In this document: positions 21,463 through 31,547 of the stretch, in pieces
Position numbering within the stretch: position 1 is the first letter of the stretch
How the letters are laid out: each line of letters opens with the position of its first letter
NCBI RefSeq assembly: GCF_022429625.1
Contig: NZ_CP092483.1
Span: 2,108,001-2,172,000 of the forward strand
Reading direction: 5' to 3'
DNA length: 64,000 nucleotides
Source: Devosia lacusdianchii
GTDB taxonomy: Bacteria; Pseudomonadota; Alphaproteobacteria; Rhizobiales; Devosiaceae
Notes under the pieces: generated by a model
The model's database searches: none
Seen by the model: the letters and a program-made list of their open reading frames with translations, nothing else
What the model was told of the DNA's origin: nothing
Position numbers and translations under genes: made by a program

Positions 21463-21906
21463 ATGAAGCGTTTTTTCGAGCACCACGTCTCCCATCTGCC
21501 GCAGCGCATGTTCGAGATCGTTTCGGATCTCAGCGACTATCCGCGCTTCATTCCCAACTGCAAGGCGATGGAAGTGCGGCCGGACCCGGCCGCCAATGGA
21601 GCTAATGTTCTGCTGGCCAAGATGACGCTGTTTTTCGGTCCGATCACGCAGGCCTATACCAGCCGGGTCACCATCGATCCGGTTGCACTGACCATCCGCG
21701 CCAAGGCGGTGGACGGCCCTTTCGCCTATCTCGATAGCGTCTGGACGTTCGAACCCGAAGGCATGGGCACGCGCGTGCGGTTCGAGATCGACTTCAAGAT
21801 CTCCAACCCCTTCATCGCCGCCGTGGCCGAACCGGCCTTCGCGGCGAAACAGGAAGAGATCATCCGGGCCTTTGCAGACGAGGCTGATAGGCGATTTGGG
21901 AATTGA
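21463..21906 (+). CDS. RatA/Coq10-type START-domain protein
   Basis: 147-aa polyketide-cyclase/START fold protein (HHVSHLPQRMFEIVSDLSD; YPRFIPNCKAMEV). Bacterial and mitochondrial Coq10 members bind ubiquinone and support respiratory function; E. coli RatA was described as a ribosome-association toxin. The alphaproteobacterial copy next to lipA is most simply a ubiquinone-binding protein. I use the ATG at 21463 (MKRFFEHHV), the family start; a TTG at 21430 would add 11 residues. Confidence 0.82.
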   Translation: MKRFFEHHVSHLPQRMFEIVSDLSDYPRFIPNCKAMEVRPDPAANGANVLLAKMTLFFGPITQAYTSRVTIDPVALTIRAKAVDGPFAYLDSVWTFEPEGMGTRVRFEIDFKISNPFIAAVAEPAFAAKQEEIIRAFADEADRRFGN

Positions 21907-21914
21907 GGGATCTT

Positions 21915-22024
21915 ACCTCTCCCTTTGGGGGAGAGGTCGGCGCGCAGCGCCGGGTGGGTGAGGTGCAAGGGGAAGGCCCCTCACCCGACCCAAGAGGGTC
22001 GACCTCTCCCTTTGGGGGAGAGGT
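21915..22024. repeat. compound hairpin repeat between convergent genes
   Basis: Two identical 23-bp hairpins (ACCTCTCCCTTTGG...GAGAGGT) at 21915-21937 and 22002-22024 flank a third hairpin (GGGTGAGG / CCTCACCC, 21956-21986) and a fourth (GACCC-AAGA-GGGTC, 21987-22000). This is a widespread alphaproteobacterial intergenic element. It fills the gap between the RatA-type gene (+) and pncC (-), so it could end transcription from both sides. Confidence 0.75.
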
Positions 22025-22029
22025 AGGGG

Positions 22030-22530
22030 CTAATCCCGATCGCTGGTCAGCACCTGCAGGACCAAATCGAGCGCGGCCTTGACGCTGGCCTTGCGGACCT
22101 CGTCCCGGCCCAGGTCGCCGAACTTGTGTTCAATGACGACTGTCGCCAGTTCCGAAGATACCGCGACATAGACGAGGCCGACGGGCTTCTTGTCGCTACC
22201 GCCATCGGGACCGGCAATGCCGGTGACGGCCACCGCGAAGTCAGCGCGAGCGGTATTGCGCGCGCCATCGGCCATGGCGCGAGCCACCTGGTTGCTCACG
22301 GCGCCGTAGTCACGGATCAGGCGCGCCTGCACGTGGATCATCCGCGATTTAGCGGCATTGGCATAGGTGACATACCCACCATAAACCGCGGCCGAGGCGC
22401 CCGGAATATCGGTGAGGGCTGCGGCGATCATCCCCCCGGTACAGCTTTCCGCCGTGACGATCGTCTTCTGGGTTTCGGTGAGAATTTTGATGATTTGTTT
22501 GCCCGGATCGAGGACTGCCTTGGCTGCCAT
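22030..22530 (-). CDS. pncC: nicotinamide-nucleotide amidohydrolase (CinA C-terminal family)
   Basis: 166-aa stand-alone CinA domain that deamidates NMN to nicotinate mononucleotide in the pyridine nucleotide cycle. The family signature TAESCTGGMIAAALTDIPGAS is present near residue 27 (split here by residue count), with YGGYVTYANAAK and VTGIAGPDGGS downstream. Its ATG shares one base with the ispDF stop (TAATG), so it is translated with ispDF. Confidence 0.88.
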   Translation of the reverse strand: MAAKAVLDPGKQIIKILTETQKTIVTAESCTGGMIAAALTDIPGASAAVYGGYVTYANAAKSRMIHVQARLIRDYGAVSNQVARAMADGARNTARADFAVAVTGIAGPDGGSDKKPVGLVYVAVSSELATVVIEHKFGDLGRDEVRKASVKAALDLVLQVLTSDRD

Positions 22531-23720
22531 TAGTCGACCCTCGGCACTTCTACACTTGCGCTCGCCATCGCCACGATACCTTCCTCCCGCCCGGTAAACC
22601 CGAGTGTCTCGCTTGTCGTTGCCTTGATCGCGATCCGCGAGGCCGCGATCCCCAACGTTTCGGCGATTACCCCCCGCATCGCCGGCACGTGTTGAGCGAT
22701 CCTCGGCGCTTCGCAGACGATTGTCACGTCCAGATTGACGATACGTCCCCGCGCTTTAGCGACAAGATCACCGGCATGCTTGAGAAAGACCGTGGACGCC
22801 ACGCCACGCCACTGCATATCGGACGGCGGAAAGTGCACCCCGATATCGCCCTCGCCGATGGCGCCGAGAATGGCATCAGTCAGGGCGTGCAGGGCCACGT
22901 CAGCGTCCGAATGGCCCTTGAGCTTGGCCCGGTGAGGAATGCGGACGCCACCCAGCCATACTGCGTCACCGGGCTCGAACTGATGGACGTCAAAGCCGGT
23001 GCCGACGCGGGTTTCCATGATCTGGTCTCCGTGGATGATCCGCTCCGCCCGGGCGAAGTCTTCGGGATGGGTGATCTTGATGTTGCTCGGGTCGCCCATG
23101 ACCATTGCGACCCTGAGGCCGGCCCATTCGGCGATCTCGGCGTCATCGGTGAACTGGCGGCGAATGGTCGAGGCGCGCATATGGGCGGAAAATATCTGGC
23201 CGAAGCGGAAGCCCTGCGGCGTCTGTGCAGCGACGAGCTGACTGCGATCTTCCGTTGCCGCGACATGACGTCCATCCAGCGTGCGCTTGATGGTGTCGGT
23301 CACGGGCAGACCGGGCAGGGCGCCGTCATACTGTTCCAGCACGACCACGACGTCCCCAATCACATCAGGCGCGGCAAACGGACGAGCAGCGTCCTGGATC
23401 AACACGAGGTCCGGGCGAAGTGGGGCAAGAGCCTTGAGCCCTTCGAGAACGGAGGCTTGCCGTGACGCGCCGCCGACAACCGGCGGCATAAGCCGATCGT
23501 CACCGAGGCCGAGTGCGGCATAGCGATCCGCATGATCCGGGTGGATGACCGGCAGCACCCTCTCGATATAGGGGATATCGAGGAAAGCCTGGATGGTTCG
23601 GGTCAGAACCGGCACGCCACCAACCATGCGATACTGCTTGGGATCGGACGATCCAGCGGCGCTGGCGCGCTCACCCTTTCCAGCAGCTACGACGATGACG
23701 GCAATAGACTTTTGACGCAT
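22530..23720 (-). CDS. ispDF: bifunctional IspD/IspF isoprenoid enzyme
   Basis: Fusion of MEP cytidylyltransferase (IspD, residues 1-about 228) and MECDP synthase (IspF, about 232-396), catalysing two non-consecutive steps of the non-mevalonate isoprenoid pathway; the fusion is typical of alphaproteobacteria. IspD: VIVVAAGKGERA and DAARPF near 105. IspF: TGFDVHQFEPG (metal Asp/His), KGHSDADVALHAL, GDIGVHFPPSD. The open frame runs on upstream to 24944 across dusB; the real start is MRQKSIAVIVVAAG at 23720 (396 aa). The 180-bp gap to dusB is a divergent promoter region. Confidence 0.94.
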   Translation of the reverse strand: MRQKSIAVIVVAAGKGERASAAGSSDPKQYRMVGGVPVLTRTIQAFLDIPYIERVLPVIHPDHADRYAALGLGDDRLMPPVVGGASRQASVLEGLKALAPLRPDLVLIQDAARPFAAPDVIGDVVVVLEQYDGALPGLPVTDTIKRTLDGRHVAATEDRSQLVAAQTPQGFRFGQIFSAHMRASTIRRQFTDDAEIAEWAGLRVAMVMGDPSNIKITHPEDFARAERIIHGDQIMETRVGTGFDVHQFEPGDAVWLGGVRIPHRAKLKGHSDADVALHALTDAILGAIGEGDIGVHFPPSDMQWRGVASTVFLKHAGDLVAKARGRIVNLDVTIVCEAPRIAQHVPAMRGVIAETLGIAASRIAIKATTSETLGFTGREEGIVAMASASVEVPRVD

Positions 23721-23900
23721 GGCAGGCGGGCACTCGATGGGCTTGAAACCGTCACATAGTCGTGGTCTAGCGCCCGCTCCGGCATGCGGCAAGTGCAGGG
23801 CTGCCGAACCGTCACAGCAACCATATAAGGTGTTGCGCGGCCAGCTGTTTTGACTATTGTGCAGGCACCAATTTGAAAATGACCATTTCTGGGGCAGTTT

Positions 23901-24902
23901 GTGTCTGAAAGTGCCTGCAAGTTGAGCATCGGCAACCACACGGTTCGCAACAGTGCTTTTCTGGCGCCGATGGCCGGAATCACCGACCGCCCTTTTCGCA
24001 AGATCGCCGAGCGCTTTGGGGCCGGCATGGTCGTGTCCGAGATGATTGCCAGCAACGCGCTGGCCGTCGGCAATCACGAGATGGCCCGCCGCCTCGGCAA
24101 GCCGGCCGTGTTGCCGCACATGGTTCAGCTCGCTGGCTGTGAGGCCGAGTGGATGCGGCGTGGCGCACAGATCGCCCACGATGCCGGCGCCGACATCATC
24201 GACATCAATTTCGGCTGCCCGTCCAAGCGCGTCACCAACGGCTTCGCCGGTTCGGCGCTGATGCGCGTTCCTGACCACGCGATGACCTTGATCGATGCGG
24301 TTGTCGCGGCGACGCCGCTGCCGGTCACGGTCAAGATGCGCCTGGGCTGGGACGACGACAGCCTCAATGCGCCAGAAATGGCGCGCCGAGCCGTCGATGC
24401 CGGGGTCAAGATGATCACCGTCCACGGCCGGACCCGGCAGCAATTCTACAAGGGTACGGCTCGCTGGGAGCTGGTGCGGGCGGTTGTCGAGGCCGTGAAC
24501 GTGCCTGTTATCGTCAATGGCGACATCGTCGACCTGGCCGCTGCGCGCGAAGCGCTGGCGCAATCCGGCGCGGCGGCGGTGATGCTCGGCCGTGGTGCAC
24601 AGGGCAGGCCCTGGGCCGTTGGACAGATCGGCGCGGCGCTGGCCGGTGAAACTGGCCCGGAAACACCTGAAGGTGCTGAACTCGTGGCGCTGATCTCGGA
24701 GCAGTACGAAGGCATGCTGATCGACTACGGCACCGCGGTGGGGCTCCGCGCAGCCCGCAAGCACCTCGACTGGTACGCCGAGGCAGCCGGCATCGCGCTG
24801 GACAAGCCCACCCGCACGGCCTTCCTCAACAGCGAAACGCCGGCGGACGTTCTCAGCATGATCGGCACCATATTCTCGGGCGAGTGGAAGGCAGCAGCAT
24901 GA
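23901..24902 (+). CDS. dusB: tRNA-dihydrouridine synthase
   Basis: FMN-dependent reduction of uridines in tRNA D-loops. TIM barrel with LAPMAGITDRPFR near residue 22, the catalytic Cys in DINFGCPSKRVTNGFAGSA, and VHGRTRQQFYKG. 333 aa. The GTG at 23901 is used (MSESACKLSIGNHTV). In Rhizobiales this gene (nifR3) heads the ntrBC operon, and here too its stop overlaps the ntrB ATG by four bases. Confidence 0.93.
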   Translation: MSESACKLSIGNHTVRNSAFLAPMAGITDRPFRKIAERFGAGMVVSEMIASNALAVGNHEMARRLGKPAVLPHMVQLAGCEAEWMRRGAQIAHDAGADIIDINFGCPSKRVTNGFAGSALMRVPDHAMTLIDAVVAATPLPVTVKMRLGWDDDSLNAPEMARRAVDAGVKMITVHGRTRQQFYKGTARWELVRAVVEAVNVPVIVNGDIVDLAAAREALAQSGAAAVMLGRGAQGRPWAVGQIGAALAGETGPETPEGAELVALISEQYEGMLIDYGTAVGLRAARKHLDWYAEAAGIALDKPTRTAFLNSETPADVLSMIGTIFSGEWKAAA

Positions 24903-26031
24903 ACGCGATCCCGCAGGCTGCAGCCGCCGAAACCATTCCATCAACGGCCGTCTTGCAGGCGCTACCCCAGCCCATCATCGTCTGTGGCGAAGAGCGCCAG
25001 ATTGTCTTCGTCAACTACGCCGCCGAGGCTTTTTTCGGTGCATCGCTGAGCGTGCTGACCCGCCAGCGGCTGGATGACCTGATCGCCTTCGGCTCACCCA
25101 TCATCGGGCTGGTCGAAACTGTGGCCCTGCGGCGTGCGCCGATGACCGAATATCGCGTCCGCGTCGGCTCGTCGCGCTTTGGCGATGAGCGTGTGGCTGA
25201 TGTGTTCGCCAGCCCGCTATCGGATAGCGACGGCCGCGTTGCCCTGCTGATCCAGGAGCGCACCATGGCCGACAAGATCGACCGGCAGATGGTGTCGCGC
25301 GGCGCAGCGCGCTCGGTGACGGGTCTCGCTTCTATGCTGGCGCATGAGATCAAGAACCCGCTCTCAGGCATCCGTGGCGCTGCCCAATTGCTCGAGCAGA
25401 CCGTCAACAGCGACGAAATCCCGCTGGCCCGGCTCATTCGCGAAGAAACCGACCGCATCGTGCACCTGATCGACCGGGTTGAAGTGTTCGGTGACGAGCG
25501 CCCCATGGAACGCGAGCCGATCAACATTCACGTCGTGCTCGATCGCGTTAAGCTGCTCGCCCGCAACGGCGTTGCACGCGGCATTGCCTTCTCAGAGGAG
25601 TACGATCCGTCACTGCCACCCGTCTTCGGCAACCGTGACCAGCTCATTCAGGTCTTCCTCAACCTGGTGAAGAACGCCTCCGAAGCCCTTGAGCGTACGC
25701 AGAAACCAGAGATCAAGTTCTCGACGGCCTTCCGTCCGGGCATTCGCATCAGCGTGATGGGCGTTTCCGAACGCATCTCGCTGCCGCTCGAAATCATCAT
25801 CGAGGACAACGGCCCGGGCGTGCCGCCGGACATTCTGCCCTTCCTGTTCGACCCCTTCGTCACCACCAAGCAGAATGGCTCGGGCCTGGGCCTGGCACTG
25901 GTGGCCAAGATCGTCGGCGACCATGGCGGCGTCATCGACTGCGACAGCCGCCCGGGCCGCACCAAGTTCCGCATTCTCCTTCCCGTCGCGAGCGGGGCCT
26001 TCCAGATGCCTTTTGAAGAGGAAATGGCGAA

Positions 26032-26035
<4 letters not shown>
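24899..26035 (+). CDS. ntrB: nitrogen regulation sensor histidine kinase NtrB
   Basis: Cytosolic kinase/phosphatase for NtrC controlled by PII. PAS domain at residues 20-120, H-box [21 protein letters not shown] (His near 146), N-box [11 protein letters not shown], and G-boxes [11 protein letters not shown] and [13 protein letters not shown]. No TM helix. 378 aa. The ATG at 24899 overlaps the dusB stop (ATGA) and its own stop overlaps ntrC, giving a tightly coupled dusB-ntrB-ntrC transcript. Confidence 0.94.
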
Positions 26036-27480
<1,445 letters not shown>

Positions 27481-27575
27481 GCCGCGCGGACATTCGGAGC
27501 GATTTGAAACGGAGTGGCCGTTGAGGCGTTCCGTGACTTGAGCTCTGGTCTGGGCAAGAACTCGGAGGTTGCAAC

Positions 27576-28010
27576 ATGGCGCTCAAGCGGATGGACAATG
27601 TCGGGATCGTCGTTGAGGATCTTGCGTTAGCGATCGACTTCTTCCGCGAACTCGGCCTCGAGCTCGAAGGGCAGGGCGCGGTCGAAGGCGAATGGGCTGG
27701 CCGCGTCACCGGACTTGGCGATCAGCATGTCGAGATTGCCATGATGCGTACGCCCGACGGCCATAGCCGGCTTGAGCTTTCCCGCTTCCTCAGGCCCGAG
27801 GTCGTCGCGGATCACCGGAACGCTCCGGTCAACGCCCTGGGCTACCTCCGCGTCATGTTCACGGTGGACGACATCGACGAGACGGTTGAAAGGCTCAGCA
27901 GGCACGGCGCGCAGCTCGTTGGCGAGCTGGTACAATATCAAGACTCGTATCGGCTTTGCTACATCCGCGGCCCCGAAGGACTTCTCATAGGCCTCGCCCA
28001 GGAACTCTAA
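27576..28010 (+). CDS. VOC-superfamily (glyoxalase/dioxygenase-fold) protein
   Basis: 144-aa single vicinal-oxygen-chelate protein (MDNVGIVVEDLALAIDFFREL; YIRGPEGLLIGLAQEL). Metal-ligand candidates include His in QHVEIAMM and a terminal Glu. Family members include fosfomycin/bleomycin resistance and glyoxalase enzymes; no specific role is supported. GGAGG precedes the ATG. With the following EamA gene it separates ntrC from ntrY; the stop codons of the two overlap tail to tail. Confidence 0.78.
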   Translation: MALKRMDNVGIVVEDLALAIDFFRELGLELEGQGAVEGEWAGRVTGLGDQHVEIAMMRTPDGHSRLELSRFLRPEVVADHRNAPVNALGYLRVMFTVDDIDETVERLSRHGAQLVGELVQYQDSYRLCYIRGPEGLLIGLAQEL

Positions 28011-28909
28011 GGCGTATCGACGATCTCGCGGCGATTGCGGTGTTCGCTTAACGCCAGTGTCAGGCCAGCGGCGACGACAAGGAAAGCGCCGACATAGACT
28101 GTGGTCGGGGGGACTTCGGCCCAGAACAGGTAACCAAACACGAAGCTCCAGATCAGCGCTCCGTATTCCACGGTGCCGAGCACGCTTGCCGGGACCGCCC
28201 TTGCGGACTCGACCAGCATGTATTGCGCCAGGCCGCCGATCAGGCCGGCGGCCACGCAGAGCACGATCTCGCGCAGCTCCATGCCCTGCCAGAATGGTAG
28301 CGCCACCACGCCCATGAGCACCACGTGGATCAGGTTTTGCGCAAAGACCTGCACGATGGTGCGGTCACTCTTGGATATGGTGCGCATGAGGATCATTGCG
28401 ACGGCCCAGAACAGGGCCGCACCCAGAACCATGATGACCGGCCAGCCAATGGTGAAGCCCGTGGGATTAGCGGCCACGACAATGCCGAAAAAGCCGATCG
28501 CTGCCCCGCCTATTCGGGCCAGCGTTAGCTGCTCCTTGAGAAAGATCACGGCCAGAACTGTAGTAAGCACCGGCGCGACGTAATAGAGCGTGGTCATCTC
28601 GGCGAGCTGAAGCTCGCGTCCGGAACTGTAGTACATGACCCAGGCGGCGAGCGTCATGAGGCCGCGCCCCAGGATCAGCGTTCGGTTCCTGGACTGCCAG
28701 AGGTCTCGGACGACGGTACCGCGGCTGATGGCGAGACAGAGCAAAACGATGACCATGCCGCGCACGAACAGGATTTGCGGCGCGGGCAAGGCGGTGATGA
28801 CTCCCTTGATCATCGCATCATGCACCGCGAACAGTGTGTAGGCCCCCACGCCCAAGGCCATGCCGGCAAGGCTTGCGGTTTCAACACGGGCTGATGCGGG
28901 GGAGGACAC
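28007..28909 (-). CDS. EamA/DMT-family transporter
   Basis: Ten-TM drug/metabolite exporter with two EamA repeats (first half LGVGAYTLFAVHDAMIKG; second half beginning near VIMVLGAALFWAVAMILM). 300 aa. The GTG at 28909 is used; an in-frame ATG at 28861 is possible. Substrate unknown; many relatives export amino acids or purines. It is convergent with the VOC gene, overlapping it by four bases, and divergent from ntrY. Confidence 0.85.
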   Translation of the reverse strand: MSSPASARVETASLAGMALGVGAYTLFAVHDAMIKGVITALPAPQILFVRGMVIVLLCLAISRGTVVRDLWQSRNRTLILGRGLMTLAAWVMYYSSGRELQLAEMTTLYYVAPVLTTVLAVIFLKEQLTLARIGGAAIGFFGIVVAANPTGFTIGWPVIMVLGAALFWAVAMILMRTISKSDRTIVQVFAQNLIHVVLMGVVALPFWQGMELREIVLCVAAGLIGGLAQYMLVESARAVPASVLGTVEYGALIWSFVFGYLFWAEVPPTTVYVGAFLVVAAGLTLALSEHRNRREIVDTP

Positions 28910-29210
28910 GGGGGACTCGGGAGCGAGGTGGGATAGGCAGTGATGTGCCTGTAGGCGCGGGGGTTGTCCAGCACTGCGTTTGTGGTGCTCCCTGACGGCC
29001 TTTTGCGCCTCGTTTGCAATGCGTCCGGGCCCTGCGAGCGCAGCTCTCCGGACCTGATCGCCTCAACACGCGCCATTGGCGCGTTTTGACCGCCGTTTTA
29101 CGGCGGCCAGCGATCAGTGTCACATTTTGGCAACATTTATCTTGAAGGGTCTGCCGAATTGGGTCAGGCTCTGCCTCCCGCGGCGGAGATGGAGTGCCAT
29201 TCGGCATTGG
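28910..29210. other. divergent intergenic region eamA-ntrY
   Basis: 301 bp without a gene. It holds two adjacent GC-rich hairpins, CGCGCC-ATT-GGCGCG followed by TTTT (29069-29087) and CCGCCG-TTTTA-CGGCGG (29090-29106). The first has the form of a weak terminator on the plus strand, but no plus-strand gene ends nearby, so a leader role for ntrY is as likely. No clear -35/-10 pair was recognised. Confidence 0.5.
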
Positions 29211-31547
29211 ATGAGCGAAGCAGCTAGTATCGGCGTAGATCTCGGACCCTCGAAAGCGACCGAAACGGCGAAGCCTCAGCGCGCCTCGTTCTTTTCCGGG
29301 CGGACGAATCGGCCACTGCGCGTGCTGGGCTTTATCGTGGTCTTCGCCTCCGTGCTGATGTCCTCGATCTCGTTCCTGATCCTGTCCGGCACCACCAATA
29401 TCGAACCATCCACGACAGTGTGGACCGTGATCTGGATCGTCACCGGCGTCCTCGTGCTGTTGATGATCGCGCTAGTCGTGACCGAAGCAGCGCTGCTGAT
29501 CCAGGCCCGCGCCCAGAAGCAGGCCGGCGCGGGCATGCAGATCCGTATGGTCACCATGTTTGCCCTGGTGGCCGCTATTCCCGCGGCGATTGTGGCCGTG
29601 GTCGCGACCATCGCCCTGAACCAGGGGTTAGACCAATGGTTCTCCGAGCGCACCCGCCAGATGGTGGATAGCTCGCGCCTCGTCGCGCGCTCCTACATGC
29701 AGGAGCACGCCCAGGTGCTGCGCGACGACGTAATCTGGGTGGCCACCGAACTCGAGCAGGCCCATGGCACGTTCGAGGAAGACCGCGACCGCTTCCAGCG
29801 CATCCTGACCGCGCTGGCGGTGACGCGGTCGCTGCCCTTCACTTCGCTGGTCAATGCCGAGGGCGAAACGCTGATGCGCGCCCAGATCGCCGTGCAGGGG
29901 GCCTACCCGAAGCTGCCGGACGGCATCACCCAGGGACTGGTGGAAGGTATCCCCGCGGCCATTTCGCCCGGGCGCATCAACCTGGTCGGCTCGGTCATCA
30001 AGCTGCGTGGCTACGAGGATACCTATCTGTTCGTGGCTCGGCCGATGGAAGCCGAAGTGCTCGAATATATGCGGCTGACCGACGAGAACATCACCGAGTA
30101 TCGCGAGTATGCGTCCAACCGGCTGGTGTTCCAGATCACCTTTACCATCATGTATGTGGGCTTGGCGGTGGTGCTGCTGCTGGCGGCTCTGTGGATCGGC
30201 ATCGCATTGGCCAATCGCTTCGTCGACCCCATCAGAAACCTCATGATCGCCTCCAACCGCGTCAGCAGCGGCGATCTGGATGTGCAGGTTCCGGTGCAGG
30301 AGGGCAGGGGCGACCTGCGTGATTTGTCCAACGGTTTCAACCGTATGACGCTGCAACTTAAAAATCAACGTGAGGCTCTGCTCACCGCCAGCGAGATGAA
30401 CGAAAAGCGCCGCCAGTTCACCGAAGCGGTGGTGGAGGGCGTGTCGGCCGGCATTATCGGACTAGACCCCTATGGCGCGGTGACACTGGTCAATGCGCGC
30501 GCCTGCGAAATGCTCGACCGCGATGAAATCGACCTGATGGGTGAGCCCATCGAGAAGGTCATGCCGCAGCTGGCGCCGACGCTGGAGCGCGCGCGCTCGG
30601 CCCGAAGGGGCCAGGTGCGCGACCAGATCCAGCTCGGCAACGAAACCGATCGCCGTACCTACCAGGTGCAGTTGACCCGCGAAGGGTCCATTACCGAATC
30701 CAAGGGTTATGTGCTGACCTTCGATGACATCACCGATCTCGAGTCCGCCCAGCGCACCAGCGCCTGGGCCGACGTGGCGCGGCGTATCGCCCACGAGATC
30801 AAGAACCCGCTGACGCCAATCCAGCTTTCGGCCGAACGCCTGCGCCGGCGTTACGGCGCGCGGCTGGAAGACGACCGCGACGTCTTCGACAAGTGCATCA
30901 ATACCATCGTCCGCCAAGTCGGCGACATCGGTCGCATGGTCGACGAATTCTCTGCCTTCGCCCGCATGCCAGAGGCAGCGCCCGAAATGGCCGACCTGTC
31001 CGATACGGTCCGGCAGGCTGTATTTCTTGAAAGCGTCAGGCTTCCGGAGATCAGCATCCATACCGATTTGCCCGCGGATGCCATATATGCGTGGTTCGAC
31101 AGCCGCCTGATTTCGCAATCACTCACAAATCTGATTAAAAACGCAGTTGAAGCATTTGAATCAATTCATATATCCGAAGATTGGAAGCCCAAAATCCTCG
31201 TCCAGGGACAGATCGAGGGCGCTCACGCCCGCATTTCCGTCTCGGATAACGGCAAGGGTTGGCCCAAGGAGAACCGGCAGCGCCTGCTGGAGCCCTATAT
31301 GACGACGCGGGAGAAGGGCACGGGCCTTGGCCTCGCAATCGTCGCAAAGATCATCGAGCAGCATGGCGGCATCGTGGAGCTGGTCGATGCCGAACCTGAC
31401 GAAACGGGCAGGGTGGGCGCTTGCGTGACCTTCACACTGCCTTTGCAATCACCGAACAAGACGTCGGATACGAAGGACTCGGCTGAGCCGGAGACCCAAT
31501 CCGTCAAACAGGAGGAACCGTTGGCTCAGGCCGCGGTTCACAAGTAA
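29211..31547 (+). CDS. ntrY: nitrogen regulation sensor histidine kinase NtrY
   Basis: Membrane kinase partner of NtrX. Three N-terminal TM helices (about residues 30-52, 65-88, 105-128), a large periplasmic/extracytoplasmic segment, a fourth TM near 310-333, HAMP, PAS (about 400-500), then HisKA with [21 protein letters not shown] and HATPase (GTGLGLAIVAKIIEQHGG). 778 aa from the ATG at 29211 (MSEAASIGVDLG); an in-frame ATG at 29076 would add 45 unrelated residues. The stop overlaps ntrX as TAATG. NtrYX senses nitrogen and redox conditions in alphaproteobacteria. Confidence 0.93.
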   Translation: MSEAASIGVDLGPSKATETAKPQRASFFSGRTNRPLRVLGFIVVFASVLMSSISFLILSGTTNIEPSTTVWTVIWIVTGVLVLLMIALVVTEAALLIQARAQKQAGAGMQIRMVTMFALVAAIPAAIVAVVATIALNQGLDQWFSERTRQMVDSSRLVARSYMQEHAQVLRDDVIWVATELEQAHGTFEEDRDRFQRILTALAVTRSLPFTSLVNAEGETLMRAQIAVQGAYPKLPDGITQGLVEGIPAAISPGRINLVGSVIKLRGYEDTYLFVARPMEAEVLEYMRLTDENITEYREYASNRLVFQITFTIMYVGLAVVLLLAALWIGIALANRFVDPIRNLMIASNRVSSGDLDVQVPVQEGRGDLRDLSNGFNRMTLQLKNQREALLTASEMNEKRRQFTEAVVEGVSAGIIGLDPYGAVTLVNARACEMLDRDEIDLMGEPIEKVMPQLAPTLERARSARRGQVRDQIQLGNETDRRTYQVQLTREGSITESKGYVLTFDDITDLESAQRTSAWADVARRIAHEIKNPLTPIQLSAERLRRRYGARLEDDRDVFDKCINTIVRQVGDIGRMVDEFSAFARMPEAAPEMADLSDTVRQAVFLESVRLPEISIHTDLPADAIYAWFDSRLISQSLTNLIKNAVEAFESIHISEDWKPKILVQGQIEGAHARISVSDNGKGWPKENRQRLLEPYMTTREKGTGLGLAIVAKIIEQHGGIVELVDAEPDETGRVGACVTFTLPLQSPNKTSDTKDSAEPETQSVKQEEPLAQAAVHK

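Noticed and set aside
21915..22024. Possible CRISPR-like repeat pair
   Set aside because: Only two identical units, each itself a hairpin, with a structured centre and no spacer series.
23850..23900. NtrC-binding or sigma-54 promoter upstream of dusB-ntrBC
   Set aside because: ATTGTGCAGGCACCAAT is only a partial NtrC-like palindrome and no TGGCAC-N5-TTGC element is present.
23721..24944. Upstream extension of the ispDF frame to 804 codons
   Set aside because: The extension runs antisense through dusB; the IspD N-terminus starts at 23720.
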